NCBI RefSeq assembly: GCF_004770995.1
Contig: NZ_RQHW01000018.1
Span: forward strand, 77,734-141,733
Length of the DNA stretch: 64,000 nucleotides
Source of the DNA: Leptospira idonii
Lineage (GTDB): Bacteria > Spirochaetota > Leptospiria > Leptospirales > Leptospiraceae
Direction of reading: 5' to 3'
The notes beneath the pieces are model-generated. The model did no database searches, had not been told where the DNA came from, and worked only from the letters and a program-made list of their open reading frames with translations. Below are positions 8,927 to 18,140 of this stretch, in pieces. Position numbers and translations under genes: made by a program. Numbering within the stretch: the first letter of the stretch is position 1; each line of letters starts with the position of its first letter.

Positions 8927-10852
8927 TTATGCTAAACTTTCCCAGGCAGGAAAATAACAGTAAAAGGATGTACCGTTCCCAGGCTGACTGTCTACAGTCA
9001 TTACACCTCCCATACGCCTCATCACTCCGTAAATGATAGGTAACCCTAATCCGGTCCCTTTTCTGCCTTTCGTAGTGAAAAACGGTTCGAAGATTTTGCC
9101 CATCAGATCTTTGGGAATTCCGGAACCGTTGTCCTTGAACTCTACTTCCCAGTAATATGTAGTTTTGAGAGAAGGAATGTTTCGTATGTTCGTGTCTTCG
9201 ATCCAAACCTTTTTGGTGGAGATTTGGATTTTAGGAGACCTGCTTTCCGCCAAAGCGAAATGTGCATTTTCATAAAGATTGGAAAACACCTGATACAAAA
9301 AGTTAGGATCCGCCTGAACCAATGCCTTTGATTCGCTCAAATTCATCGCAAAATCACCATTAAATGGTTTCCCTTTCCTAAGTTCCGCAAAAATGGAGTT
9401 CAGGGAGGAATGCAGATCCACTTCCACCAAAGATACTGCATCCTTTTTGGAAAAGTCAAGAATTTGACTGATCAAAGCCTTTGCCCTTTCCAAGGATTTC
9501 ATAAGTCCGTCCAAAGCGAAAAAGGTCCTTTTACGCTCAGGATCTTCCCGCAGAGGTTCCCATTCCGCCTGCAAATAACTGACGAAATTGAACATCGGAG
9601 TCAATAAATTATTGAAGTCGTGAGAGATCCCTCCCGCAAAAGTTCCCAATGCTTCCATTTTTTGAGCCTGTGCGTAAGATCTTTCCAATTCGATTTTTTC
9701 AGTGATATCTTTTCCTTCTAAAACCAAATACATCACGTCTCCCATAGGGTCGGTAACTGCGGAAATATCGCAGTCTAAAAAAATCGTCTTTCCGGAAGGA
9801 GAAATATAAGTGGCGAAAAGTTCAGTGGAGCGTTTTTGATTCGCATTCATAATCCCCTGGCGAAACTGTTTTTGGATTTCTTTGTTCACCTGGGAAAATA
9901 AAGAATCGATGAAGTTGGAACCTTGGATTTCCCTCTCTTCTCTTTCCAATAAAGAAACAGAAATTCGATTCATCTTCAAAACACGACCGTCCAAATCAAG
10001 TAGCAAGATCACCTGAGACGAGTTATTGAAAATACCCTTAAACAATTGTTCGTTGTGTCGGATGGCGGATTCAAGTGCATTGTAGTTGGAAGTATCGTGA
10101 ATGGTTCCGAAATAGCGGGACTGCCCGTTAGAAAGATTCTCACACTCTAATGTGAGTCTGGCGAACTTGGAAGCGTGAGGCAGCCTAAGCTTTAATTCCA
10201 GTTCAAATTGTTTATCTTCGGTTTTTGCCTTGTCCCAAATTTCAATCAGATGGAGTCTGTCGTCTTCCGCAACTCTGTCAAAAAATTTTTCTTCCGAAGG
10301 GATTTCACCGTAGGAATATCCCAATATTTTGTATAATTCCAAAGACCAAAGAATTCTTTTTTCGGGATAAACGATTTCGAAATGTCCTAACTTAGCTAAA
10401 CTTTGGGAACGAGTGAGCATTTCTTCGCTGTGAACTAACATCTCCCAGGCTTGTTTCTGTTGTTTTTTGGCGATATAACTTTCAAATTCCCTTTCCACGA
10501 CATACGCCAGTTTGTTGATGTTCGATTTAAGGATAAAATCGGCGGCGCCCCAACGGAACATCTCCGTTGCCATCTCTTCACCCACAAACTCTGTAATAAG
10601 GATCACCGGAAGATCGGGAAACATAGAGTGAACCATTTCGATTGCGGTTTTCCCCGTAAAGTCGGCTAGATAATAGTCGGTAATGACCAAATCCCAGGCC
10701 CTTTTTTTTAGAGCCTCATCCAGATCCTTTTTCCATTCGACTCTTTCCGAATAGACATCCCAACCTCCCATATTCAGAATGTCTAAGACTGTATCGTAGG
10801 CGAACTTCGAATCCTCAATGATTAATATTTGTATTTTTCTTCGATCAATCAT
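8927..10852 (-). CDS. Receiver-PAS-PAS histidine kinase
   Basis: Soluble sensor kinase of 641 residues without membrane segments. A receiver opens it (about 8-125; IEDSK, ITDYYLADFTGK), followed by a PAS_3-type domain (about 155-260) and a second PAS (about 270-385; ILLLDLDGRVLKMNRIS). The HisKA H-box is LGTFAGGISHDFNNLLTP, and the ATPase domain has NLYENAHFAL, DNGSGIPKDL and GTGLGLPIIYGVM. The HDFNN H-box is typical of NtrB-like kinases. Since the receiver is at the N-terminus, another kinase may act on this protein. Its start codon faces the cheD start, only 18 bases away. Confidence 0.92.
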   Translation of the reverse strand: MIDRRKIQILIIEDSKFAYDTVLDILNMGGWDVYSERVEWKKDLDEALKKRAWDLVITDYYLADFTGKTAIEMVHSMFPDLPVILITEFVGEEMATEMFRWGAADFILKSNINKLAYVVEREFESYIAKKQQKQAWEMLVHSEEMLTRSQSLAKLGHFEIVYPEKRILWSLELYKILGYSYGEIPSEEKFFDRVAEDDRLHLIEIWDKAKTEDKQFELELKLRLPHASKFARLTLECENLSNGQSRYFGTIHDTSNYNALESAIRHNEQLFKGIFNNSSQVILLLDLDGRVLKMNRISVSLLEREEREIQGSNFIDSLFSQVNKEIQKQFRQGIMNANQKRSTELFATYISPSGKTIFLDCDISAVTDPMGDVMYLVLEGKDITEKIELERSYAQAQKMEALGTFAGGISHDFNNLLTPMFNFVSYLQAEWEPLREDPERKRTFFALDGLMKSLERAKALISQILDFSKKDAVSLVEVDLHSSLNSIFAELRKGKPFNGDFAMNLSESKALVQADPNFLYQVFSNLYENAHFALAESRSPKIQISTKKVWIEDTNIRNIPSLKTTYYWEVEFKDNGSGIPKDLMGKIFEPFFTTKGRKGTGLGLPIIYGVMRRMGGVMTVDSQPGNGTSFYCYFPAWESLA

Positions 10853-10870
10853 CTAATTGGCTAAAGGGAT

Positions 10871-11416
10871 ATGAAGCAAAAAGTGTATCTGAATATCGGA
10901 GAGGCATTTTTCACCTCCGGCAATTACGAGATTCGCACCATTCTCGGGTCTTGTGTATCTGTATGTCTTTTTCATAGCGAACACGGATTTTCTGCGATCA
11001 ACCATATTCTTCTCCCCGGCACCGCAGATGTCAAAGAAGAAAAACAAAGTCTTCGTTACGGCATCACTTCGATGGAATTGATGATCAATGAATTTGTAAA
11101 ACACGGCATAGCTCGAAATCATTTAAAAGCAAAAATTTTTGGCGGAAGCCAATCTCCTCGTTTAACAACAAACAATGCTGGACCGAAAAATATCGCATTT
11201 GTCACTGAATTTTTAGGAACCGAAAAAATCCCAATCGTTAGCAATGATACAGGCGGCGAGCAGTATCGGAAATTATCTTTCCACACTGATACTTATGACG
11301 TATTTATTACTAAAATTCAGCCAAACCTCGTTACGGAAGTTCAGACCCAAGAAAAACATTTCGAAACAAAAGTCAGAGAGAAGATGGTCAAAAAGTCTTC
11401 TATTTACACATTCTAG
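10871..11416 (+). CDS. cheD: Chemoreceptor glutamine deamidase CheD
   Basis: Deamidates glutamines on chemoreceptors and in some bacteria works with CheC. The 181 residues show the CheD signature: Cys28 in ILGSCVSV, His45 in AINHILLPG, and KIFGGSQ. The N-terminal 155 residues are the family domain; about 25 lysine-rich residues follow. The ribosome site AAAGGGAT lies directly before the ATG. It is the only plus-strand gene between 6.6 and 23 kb, facing the minus-strand che operon, and its last 4 bases overlap the end of the receiver/kinase-like gene. No cheC is seen here. Confidence 0.95.
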   Translation: MKQKVYLNIGEAFFTSGNYEIRTILGSCVSVCLFHSEHGFSAINHILLPGTADVKEEKQSLRYGITSMELMINEFVKHGIARNHLKAKIFGGSQSPRLTTNNAGPKNIAFVTEFLGTEKIPIVSNDTGGEQYRKLSFHTDTYDVFITKIQPNLVTEVQTQEKHFETKVREKMVKKSSIYTF

Positions 11417-12660
11417 GACATTTGGGCAAGAGGCAGTTCCACTTCGAAATGAACGAAGTGCCTGGAACCCAAAGCATCCAGATAGTTTCTCACCAAATAA
11501 GGACGGACAAGTCCTCCGTGTTTTCGAACTACTTTGTCCACATAAGTTAGACCCAATCCGAAATCCAGAGTCGGAATTTTCTCATACACAAGTTTGGAAA
11601 TTCTGAAAAAAGGTTCAAAAACAAGGCTTTCGTATTCTTCTATAATTCCGTAATTTCCCTGTTGGTCTTTTTCGGGGGGACTGAGAAAACCGAGCTGAAT
11701 GTGATCGGACGATTTTCCCAAAGTGATATAGATCTTAGAATCTGGAATGGAGAACTTGATGGCGTTATAAATGATCTCTAAAAAGGTTTTTTTCAAACTC
11801 TCTAGATTGCCTTTAATAAACAAATTTTGGGTAACGAAATGATTTTTACCGAGCAGCAGGGTTTGTCCTTTAAGAGAAAGTAAATCTTGGACTTCGGAAC
11901 GAACTTCTTCCAAACACTCGTAAATCTCTCCAATGGATATATAATTCGAAACGATATCGTTCGAAACGATCAGTTCCATTTCCTCAAAAAGATCGATCAC
12001 CCGTTTGGCGGCTCTTCCGTTTTCAAAAAGGGCATGAACCAAAGATTCCTCTACTTTAAAATAATTCTCTTCTTTGACTGATTTCTTTTCGATTCGTTTG
12101 ATAATGCTGACAAGAGCTCCAAAACCGGCTCCTTGGCTGAGTGAAGTTCGAATGCTTCCGATCAATTTCTGATCCGTACCGTCTGTATTTCCTTTGACTA
12201 TTTTTTCTTTCCAAAGGTTCCAATCTAACTGTGCTTTGATACGAAGATCCCTTTCTTCTTCGACCCTTTGTTTTAAGAGTCGAAGCTCTGAGACCTCGAA
12301 TGCTTTTTCCAAACGAACAATCAGTTCGTCAGAATGATAGGGCTTTAAGATGTAATCGTACACCCCTTCTCTCATCATCTTTACAACGGTATTGACGTCG
12401 GAAAATGCGGAGCTGATAAGGATGACAGGTTTCTGAGGCAGGCCTAAGACTCTTTGCACCAGGTCAAAGCCGTTCATTCGAGGCATTTCCAAATCGGTGA
12501 CGATCACAGGATAAAAATGATTTGTGATTTTCTCCAAAGCTTCCACGCCATCGGAGGCAATATCTATCTGAAAGTCAGTAGCTTCTAAAATCAGCCTTAG
12601 TGCATCCAATGCCAGCAGATCATCATCAACGGCTAAAACTAATCTCCCTTCTTTCTTCAA
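11413..12660 (-). CDS. Receiver fused to a kinase-like ATPase domain lacking the H-box histidine
   Basis: 415 residues. A canonical receiver (about 5-122; VDDD, phospho-site Asp56 in VTDLEMPRMNGF, KPY) is followed by a helical region and a GHKL-like domain. Where a kinase would have SHELRTPLN, this protein has SLSQGAGFGALV (173-184), so the phospho-accepting His is missing. The ATPase part keeps an N-box (FLEIIYNAIKFS) and a G2 box (DFGLGLTYVDKVV), but the DxGxG of the G1 box is replaced by LSPPEKDQ. The protein at 18141-19409 shares these features. It is last in the che operon, 15 bases after the CheY-like gene. Function unknown; perhaps a phosphatase or scaffold of the chemosensory pathway. 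Confidence 0.85.
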   Translation of the reverse strand: MKKEGRLVLAVDDDLLALDALRLILEATDFQIDIASDGVEALEKITNHFYPVIVTDLEMPRMNGFDLVQRVLGLPQKPVILISSAFSDVNTVVKMMREGVYDYILKPYHSDELIVRLEKAFEVSELRLLKQRVEEERDLRIKAQLDWNLWKEKIVKGNTDGTDQKLIGSIRTSLSQGAGFGALVSIIKRIEKKSVKEENYFKVEESLVHALFENGRAAKRVIDLFEEMELIVSNDIVSNYISIGEIYECLEEVRSEVQDLLSLKGQTLLLGKNHFVTQNLFIKGNLESLKKTFLEIIYNAIKFSIPDSKIYITLGKSSDHIQLGFLSPPEKDQQGNYGIIEEYESLVFEPFFRISKLVYEKIPTLDFGLGLTYVDKVVRKHGGLVRPYLVRNYLDALGSRHFVHFEVELPLAQMS

Positions 12661-12675
12661 AAAATAGAACCTTAT

Positions 12676-13044
12676 TTAAGCCGTAATCTTACTTAAAACT
12701 TCTATCAAATCTTCGTCTTCGAACGGTTTTACGATCCAAGCTTTGACTCCTGCTTCCTTACCCGCTTGGCGGAGATGGTCGCTGGACTCAGTGGAAACGA
12801 TAAGTATTTTAGCTCCCGAACCCTTCGGGTGCGCTAAAAAATCTCTGGAAAGTTCAATTCCGTTTTTACCGGGCATATTCACGTCGAACACACATGCGTC
12901 AAAAGGACCGGAGAGTTCCAAAACTTTCATCGCTTGTTCCGCATTTTCAGCTTTGTGAATCTCATAACCTTCGTCAGCTAAAACCATCTCCATCAACTTC
13001 AACGCAGTAGGAGCATCATCGCATAATAGTAATTTTTTGGCCAT
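12676..13044 (-). CDS. CheY-like single-domain response regulator
   Basis: Stand-alone receiver of 122 residues. Acidic pocket Asp9 and Asp10, phospho-acceptor Asp54 in FDVNMPGKNG, Ser84/Thr85 in IVSTE and Lys106 in VKPFED are all present. There is no output domain, so it acts by binding a partner or as a phosphate sink. It lies 9 bases after cheB in the che operon, so CheA is its likely phosphodonor. Whether it reaches the flagellar motor cannot be told from sequence. Several CheY-like genes are usual in Leptospira, so I call it CheY-like only. Confidence 0.93.
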   Translation of the reverse strand: MAKKLLLCDDAPTALKLMEMVLADEGYEIHKAENAEQAMKVLELSGPFDACVFDVNMPGKNGIELSRDFLAHPKGSGAKILIVSTESSDHLRQAGKEAGVKAWIVKPFEDEDLIEVLSKITA

Positions 13045-13053
13045 ATTCTCTTC

Positions 13054-14088
13054 CTAACCTAATCCGATAGTATTTATAATTTCACTTGGAATCGTCTCTA
13101 GACTTCTTTGTTTTTCAACTGCACCTAATAAAAAAGCTTCTCTAGGCATCCCGTAAACCACGGAACTGTCTTCATCCTGCCCGATGGTCCTGGCCCCTTT
13201 TCCTCGAAGTTCCAACATTCCCTTGGCTCCGTCCCTTCCCATTCCTGTCAAAATCACAGCCAAACAATCGCCGGCTAATTTTGCGGAGGCGATGGAATTG
13301 AATAATACGTCGATAGACGGTCTATGGCCGCTCACTTTATCGAATGTTTCAATTTCCAGATACATTTTCCCTGCCATACGTCTTACTAACATATGTTTAT
13401 CGCCAGGAGCGAGAAAAACACAGCCGTCTTCCAGAAGATCGCCGTTTTCCGCCTCTTTCACTTTTAAACCGCTCCCCTGTGCCAAACGCTGGGCAAAGAG
13501 AGTGGTAAAATGTTCCGGCATGTGCTGCACCATTACAATGGGAGGAAGATGATTTGGCAATTGATTTAATATATAATCGATCGCCTGTGTTCCACCAGTA
13601 GAAGCCCCTATTGCAATGAGTTTGATCGATGTTTTCTTTTGAGAAGATGTTTCCAATTTTCTGGAAACTTGTTGTCTGACAAACTGCCTGGGCCGAGATG
13701 CCACTCCCAACCTTTTGATTTTATAAGTGAGTTCATTTAACATACGAAGGAAATCTTCTTCAGATCCATCCGGTTTTTGAACAAAATCCATAGCGCCTTT
13801 TTGAAGCGCTTGCAATGTAATTTCAGCTCCAGTCTGCGTGTAAGTACTAAGCATGATGACCGGAGTGGGATGATTCGGAATCAGCCAATCTAAAAAGTCT
13901 AATCCGCTCATTCCAGGCATCTCCACGTCCAGACTGATCAAATCGGGCTTTAAATGAGGAATCAACTTCTGCGCTTCTATCGCGTTGGCAGCTGTTCCGA
14001 CCACTTCGATCATCGGATCTTTTTTAAATGCTTCACCTAATACGTTTCTGACGACGGATTGGTCGTCAACTACCAAAAGACGGATCAT
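13054..14088 (-). CDS. cheB: Chemoreceptor methylesterase CheB
   Basis: Removes methyl groups from, and deamidates, chemoreceptors for adaptation. The 344 residues carry a receiver (1-120; Asp54 in LDVEMPGMSG) and a C-terminal methylesterase (about 155-340). The catalytic triad is visible as Ser163 (IGASTGGT), His189 (VQHMPEHF) and Asp286 (TGMGRDGA). Its ATG overlaps the cheA stop by 4 bases (ATGA), indicating translational coupling. The opposing methyltransferase, CheR, is not in this window. Confidence 0.96.
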   Translation of the reverse strand: MIRLLVVDDQSVVRNVLGEAFKKDPMIEVVGTAANAIEAQKLIPHLKPDLISLDVEMPGMSGLDFLDWLIPNHPTPVIMLSTYTQTGAEITLQALQKGAMDFVQKPDGSEEDFLRMLNELTYKIKRLGVASRPRQFVRQQVSRKLETSSQKKTSIKLIAIGASTGGTQAIDYILNQLPNHLPPIVMVQHMPEHFTTLFAQRLAQGSGLKVKEAENGDLLEDGCVFLAPGDKHMLVRRMAGKMYLEIETFDKVSGHRPSIDVLFNSIASAKLAGDCLAVILTGMGRDGAKGMLELRGKGARTIGQDEDSSVVYGMPREAFLLGAVEKQRSLETIPSEIINTIGLG

Positions 14089-15923
14089 GACTCTGTGTCA
14101 TGTAACTTCTGAAAAACTGATTTCACATCTAGAATCAAACTTACATTACCGTTCCCCAAGATAGTAAAACCGTTCACTCCGCGTGCCTCTTCCATGATTC
14201 CTTGCAAAGGCTTGATTACCACGTTCTGATTTCCTACTACTTCATCTACTTGGATTCCCAGAAGTTTTCTCTCGTATTCAATCACCAACATAAGAGGATC
14301 TTTATTGTCATAAATAAGAGGTTCTCTGTGATTTAGAACTTCATTGATATCGAATATAGGAATAAATTTCCCTCTGACTTCAATAACTTTCTGTCCCGCT
14401 TCCAAGAAGATCGGATTTTTGTCTCTTAGACTTACGAATTCCCTCAATTCAATCGTTTGAACGGTAAAAAATTTCTCACCGATCCGTACTACGGTTCCCT
14501 CCATAATTCCCAGTGACAAAGGAATTCTAAGAATGAATGTGGTTCCTTTTTTGGGTTTGGAATGGATGTCTATCTTACCGCCTAACTTTTCAATGTTCTT
14601 TTTTACGATATCCATCCCCACGCCTCTGCCGGAAATGTCCGTGATCTCTTTTGCAGTGGATAAACCTGGAACAAAAATTAAATTATAAACTTCCGCATCG
14701 GAAAGCAGACTAGGATCCGTCGTAAGCACGCCTTTTTCTATGGACTTCTGGATGATTTTTTCTCGATCCAAACCTTTTCCATCGTCCTTGATCATAATCC
14801 AAACTTCGTTTACCGATTGTCTGGCACTTAGAAAAATGCTTCCGATTTCGGGTTTGCCCAATTCTTCTCTTTCGGAAGCGGACTCAATTCCATGATCGAT
14901 GGAATTACGCAAGATATGAATGATAGGATCCGCAATCAAATCTACAATCGATTTATCGATCTCGGTTTCTTCTCCTTCGATTTGGAGAACCACCTTCTTC
15001 ATGGATTTTTTCTGAAGATCCCTTACAAGTCGGGACATCTTCTGAAACACTCCAGAGATGGGAATCATCCTCGTGGAAAGTGCAACTTCCTGTAGATCCA
15101 ATACGATTTTTCTCAGACGTGTGAGAGAAAGATTAAAATCGTCGTTTTTAACTCGTTTGACCAAATTGTGCTGAGTCACATTCGACTCCGCAATTACCAG
15201 TTCACCTACCAAATCCATTAGAGCATCTAACTTATCATTGGCGACTTTGATCTCTTTTTTCTGAACCGCAGAACTTTGTTTTGCAGTTGTATTGTTGGCA
15301 ACGACCGCTTTCACTTCGGTCGGAACAGGTTCCTGTAAGGGAGATACTATTTTTATCTCTGGTTCTTTGCCGAAAATTTCGTATGGTTTGGAGCCAGGGG
15401 AATCGGAAGAAGGTTCGTCTTCGAAAACTTCAAACTTTGGTTTTTTGATTTCCTCTCCGAAAATCTCGAAAGGTTTGTTTTTCCGGGAAAAGCCTGAGTC
15501 GGCAGCAACTTCCGGCTTTAGGTTTCTTATCTCCCTTTTTAAAACCTCTACGATTGCCTGTGATTCATCGTCGAATTCAGGGTTCTGCCTTGTTTCATCC
15601 ACTCTTTGAAACAACTTTCTAAGTTGGTCGCAAGTGTTGATAAGAACTTGGCAAGTATCCGTATTGGGAAGAAGGGATTCCTTTCTGAGTATGTCCAAAA
15701 GAGTCTCAGCTTCATGAGTCAGCTTAACGATGCTTTCCAGCTTCAATAAACCGGAAGAGCCCTTTAAGGTATGAACGGAACGAAATAAATTATTAATTAG
15801 GTCCTCATTATAAGAACCTTCTTCGTCCCCCAACTCTTCGATTTCCAGGATGGATGTTTCACAATCCTGGATGAGATCGAATGCCTCAGGAATAAAATCG
15901 AGTAAGAGCTGTTCTCTACTCAT
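14085..15923 (-). CDS. cheA: Chemotaxis histidine kinase CheA
   Basis: Central kinase of the chemosensory array. The 612 residues comprise an HPt/P1 domain (about 1-115; phospho-site His51 in SVHTLKGSSGLL), a linker (about 120-225), the P3 dimerisation helices (about 225-285; NDKLDALMDLVGELVI), the P4 ATPase (about 285-465; HILRNSIDHGIE, DDGKGLD, GRGVGMDIVK) and a CheW-like P5 (about 465-610). The usual globular P2 (CheY/CheB docking) is not recognisable; the linker instead holds three short related motifs (PFEIFGEE, KFEVFEDE, PYEIFGKE). It sits between the MCP gene (7-base gap) and cheB (4-base overlap). Confidence 0.96.
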   Translation of the reverse strand: MSREQLLLDFIPEAFDLIQDCETSILEIEELGDEEGSYNEDLINNLFRSVHTLKGSSGLLKLESIVKLTHEAETLLDILRKESLLPNTDTCQVLINTCDQLRKLFQRVDETRQNPEFDDESQAIVEVLKREIRNLKPEVAADSGFSRKNKPFEIFGEEIKKPKFEVFEDEPSSDSPGSKPYEIFGKEPEIKIVSPLQEPVPTEVKAVVANNTTAKQSSAVQKKEIKVANDKLDALMDLVGELVIAESNVTQHNLVKRVKNDDFNLSLTRLRKIVLDLQEVALSTRMIPISGVFQKMSRLVRDLQKKSMKKVVLQIEGEETEIDKSIVDLIADPIIHILRNSIDHGIESASEREELGKPEIGSIFLSARQSVNEVWIMIKDDGKGLDREKIIQKSIEKGVLTTDPSLLSDAEVYNLIFVPGLSTAKEITDISGRGVGMDIVKKNIEKLGGKIDIHSKPKKGTTFILRIPLSLGIMEGTVVRIGEKFFTVQTIELREFVSLRDKNPIFLEAGQKVIEVRGKFIPIFDINEVLNHREPLIYDNKDPLMLVIEYERKLLGIQVDEVVGNQNVVIKPLQGIMEEARGVNGFTILGNGNVSLILDVKSVFQKLHDTES

Positions 15924-15930
15924 TTATTTC

Positions 15931-17499
15931 TCAAAACTTCTCGGTAACACCGCTTGTTTCATGTACGGATTCCGAAATTCCATTGGTTTTCAATTTAGTA
16001 GGGCCTTTGTTGTTTTGACCCAATAAAAAACCTTGTTTTTGGTTTTTTCCGAATTCGGCTGCGATGTTCTTCAATTCGTTTTGATTGTTCGGCAAAGTAT
16101 GTCTTGTTCTCGCATGCATTATTTTTGCCTGATCGATACGAACCAGAGTTCCCATAATCTCCATTAGGTGATTTGCCTGTTCTTTCAATTCGTTGGATGT
16201 TGCTGCAAGTTCTTCGGATGCGGAAGCGGACAACTGAGTCGTTTGATCCATTTGGCTCATCGCAAGGGAAATTTGATTGATTCCTGCAGACTGTTCTTTC
16301 GAAGCATCTGCGATGCTGGAAACCAATTCAGCTGTTTTATTGATGCTTGGAACGATCTCTTCGATCACTTTCCCTGCTTGTTCCGCCAAGGAAACGCTGT
16401 TTGTGGATAGCTGATTGATTTCTTGTGCGGCGACTTGGCTTCTTTCCGCCAATTTTCTAACTTCGTCTGCAACGACAGCAAAACCTTTTCCGTGTTTTCC
16501 CGCTCTTGCAGCTTCGATTGCCGCATTTAACGCAAGTAAGTTGGTTTGATAAGCGATTTCTTCGATGATTTTAATTCGGGAAGAAATATTTTTCATCGCC
16601 TCCAAAGTCTTCATTACTGAATCTTGTCCTCTGGAAGTTTCTCTTGCGGAAGAGGATGCGATTTCATTCGTCTCCAATGCGGCTTGAGAGTTTTGAGTTA
16701 CGGAAGATGACATCTCCTCGATGGAAGCGGTTGTTTCTTCGATGGAGGCAGCTTGCTCACTCGCACCCTGGCTGAGAGAATAGGAAGTGGAAGAGACCTG
16801 CTCTGCGGCACTGGAAACTGTAGCTGCGATTTCAACGGCAGAATTCAATGCTTTTGTAATCGTAAAGATGATCCAAAGAGCGATCAAAACTCCTAAAATG
16901 ATGGAAATGATGATAAGAGAAGAAAGTAAAATCCAGGATTGTTGGTAGTATTCGTTTGTCTTTTGGTTCGCAACTTCCATCTCTTTGGTAGCAGCGTCCA
17001 CAATGTCGTTACAGATTTTTTCGATTTTATCCGCAAGAGGACGAGTGACTTTATTCCCAAGTTCCTTCGATTCTAAGTTTTTATTCAAAAGAGAAAGTTC
17101 AATCCCTTGGTTTGCAGCAACATTATAATTATCGAAAGCGACTCTGAATTCTTCCAAACGAGCCTGATCTTCTTCTCCTGCGACTGACTTCAATTTGGTA
17201 AAGATTTCATTATGTTCCGCCATTTTGTCGGTTCGCATATTCACCAACTTCTTCATCTTCTCCAATTCAAGTTCGATCACGAGGTTTCTTTCGTTTCGAT
17301 TCAGCCAAATGACGGAACTTCTTAAGTTCAAAGAATGTTCCACCTTCTTTCCGTAAATCTCTACGATCTCGGTCAGTTTGTTGTTGAAAACGCTCAGTAA
17401 ATACAAACTGGCGGAAATTCCGATTCCTAAAAGCAGGATCATGGTTGAAAAACCTATGATCAATTTTGCTTTTACCGTAAGATTGTTTGTTTCTTTCAT
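15931..17499 (-). CDS. Methyl-accepting chemotaxis protein, apparently HAMP-less
   Basis: Transmembrane chemoreceptor of 522 residues. TM1 (about 10-33), a periplasmic four-helix-bundle sensor (about 35-185), TM2 (about 190-215), then directly a long signalling coiled coil with the conserved hairpin tip ([37 protein letters not shown]). The stretch after TM2 runs straight into the methylation/adaptation helix ([16 protein letters not shown]) with no room for a normal 50-residue HAMP. About 70 polar residues follow the coil, with no NWETF-like CheR/CheB tether. It lies between cheW and cheA and is presumably their cognate receptor. Confidence 0.94.
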   Translation of the reverse strand: MKETNNLTVKAKLIIGFSTMILLLGIGISASLYLLSVFNNKLTEIVEIYGKKVEHSLNLRSSVIWLNRNERNLVIELELEKMKKLVNMRTDKMAEHNEIFTKLKSVAGEEDQARLEEFRVAFDNYNVAANQGIELSLLNKNLESKELGNKVTRPLADKIEKICNDIVDAATKEMEVANQKTNEYYQQSWILLSSLIIISIILGVLIALWIIFTITKALNSAVEIAATVSSAAEQVSSTSYSLSQGASEQAASIEETTASIEEMSSSVTQNSQAALETNEIASSSARETSRGQDSVMKTLEAMKNISSRIKIIEEIAYQTNLLALNAAIEAARAGKHGKGFAVVADEVRKLAERSQVAAQEINQLSTNSVSLAEQAGKVIEEIVPSINKTAELVSSIADASKEQSAGINQISLAMSQMDQTTQLSASASEELAATSNELKEQANHLMEIMGTLVRIDQAKIMHARTRHTLPNNQNELKNIAAEFGKNQKQGFLLGQNNKGPTKLKTNGISESVHETSGVTEKF

Positions 17500-17509
17500 A
17501 AATTTATTC

Positions 17510-18037
17510 CTAACCTTGATTCACTGCGGTTTCAATCGCCAACACATCTTCTTCTTTCAATAGTTTATCTATATTAAGAAGAACCTTAACTTCATCCTTA
17601 ATCTTTGCGATGGACTTCACAAAACGATTCCCTTCCTGTTCTCCGAATCGTGGAGCATCTTCCATATGACTATCTTGGATTTTAATCACTTCCTTGACGG
17701 TATCGACGATCAGACCCACCAACTGTTGATTCACATTCAAAATAATAACGCACGTTTTATCGTCGTATCCGACAAAAGGCATTTTGAAACGTTCTCTTAC
17801 ATCGATGAGAGCGATCACTTTGCCTCTCAGATTAATCACACCTTTCACAAAACTCGGCATATCCGGAATTTCAGTGATTGTCTGCATTCCTACGATTTCC
17901 GTAATATTTTTTATTTCGATACCATAACTACGATCAGCTAACGAAAAAATCAGAAAACGGCCATCCAGTGTATCGTCTTCTTCAAAGTCATCTTGATCAT
18001 CTGTTAGCTGGTCAAATTCCTGGTCAGCGGTGCTCAT
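17510..18037 (-). CDS. cheW: Chemotaxis coupling protein CheW
   Basis: Adaptor linking receptor and CheA. The 175 residues have an acidic N-terminal tail (about 1-25) and one CheW domain (about 28-165; [52 protein letters not shown]). It is the first gene of the cheW-mcp-cheA-cheB-cheY cluster. The MCP start is 10 bases after its stop. The 100 bases upstream separate it from a histidine-less kinase-like gene on the same strand. Confidence 0.95.
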   Translation of the reverse strand: MSTADQEFDQLTDDQDDFEEDDTLDGRFLIFSLADRSYGIEIKNITEIVGMQTITEIPDMPSFVKGVINLRGKVIALIDVRERFKMPFVGYDDKTCVIILNVNQQLVGLIVDTVKEVIKIQDSHMEDAPRFGEQEGNRFVKSIAKIKDEVKVLLNIDKLLKEEDVLAIETAVNQG

Positions 18038-18140
18038 ATAGATCCTACTTGTGACATAATTTTATAATAGAGAAATTGTCCATTGGTATAGGGTGATTAT
18101 CGGATATTCATACTTAAAACTTTTTTGTGAAACCAATTTA

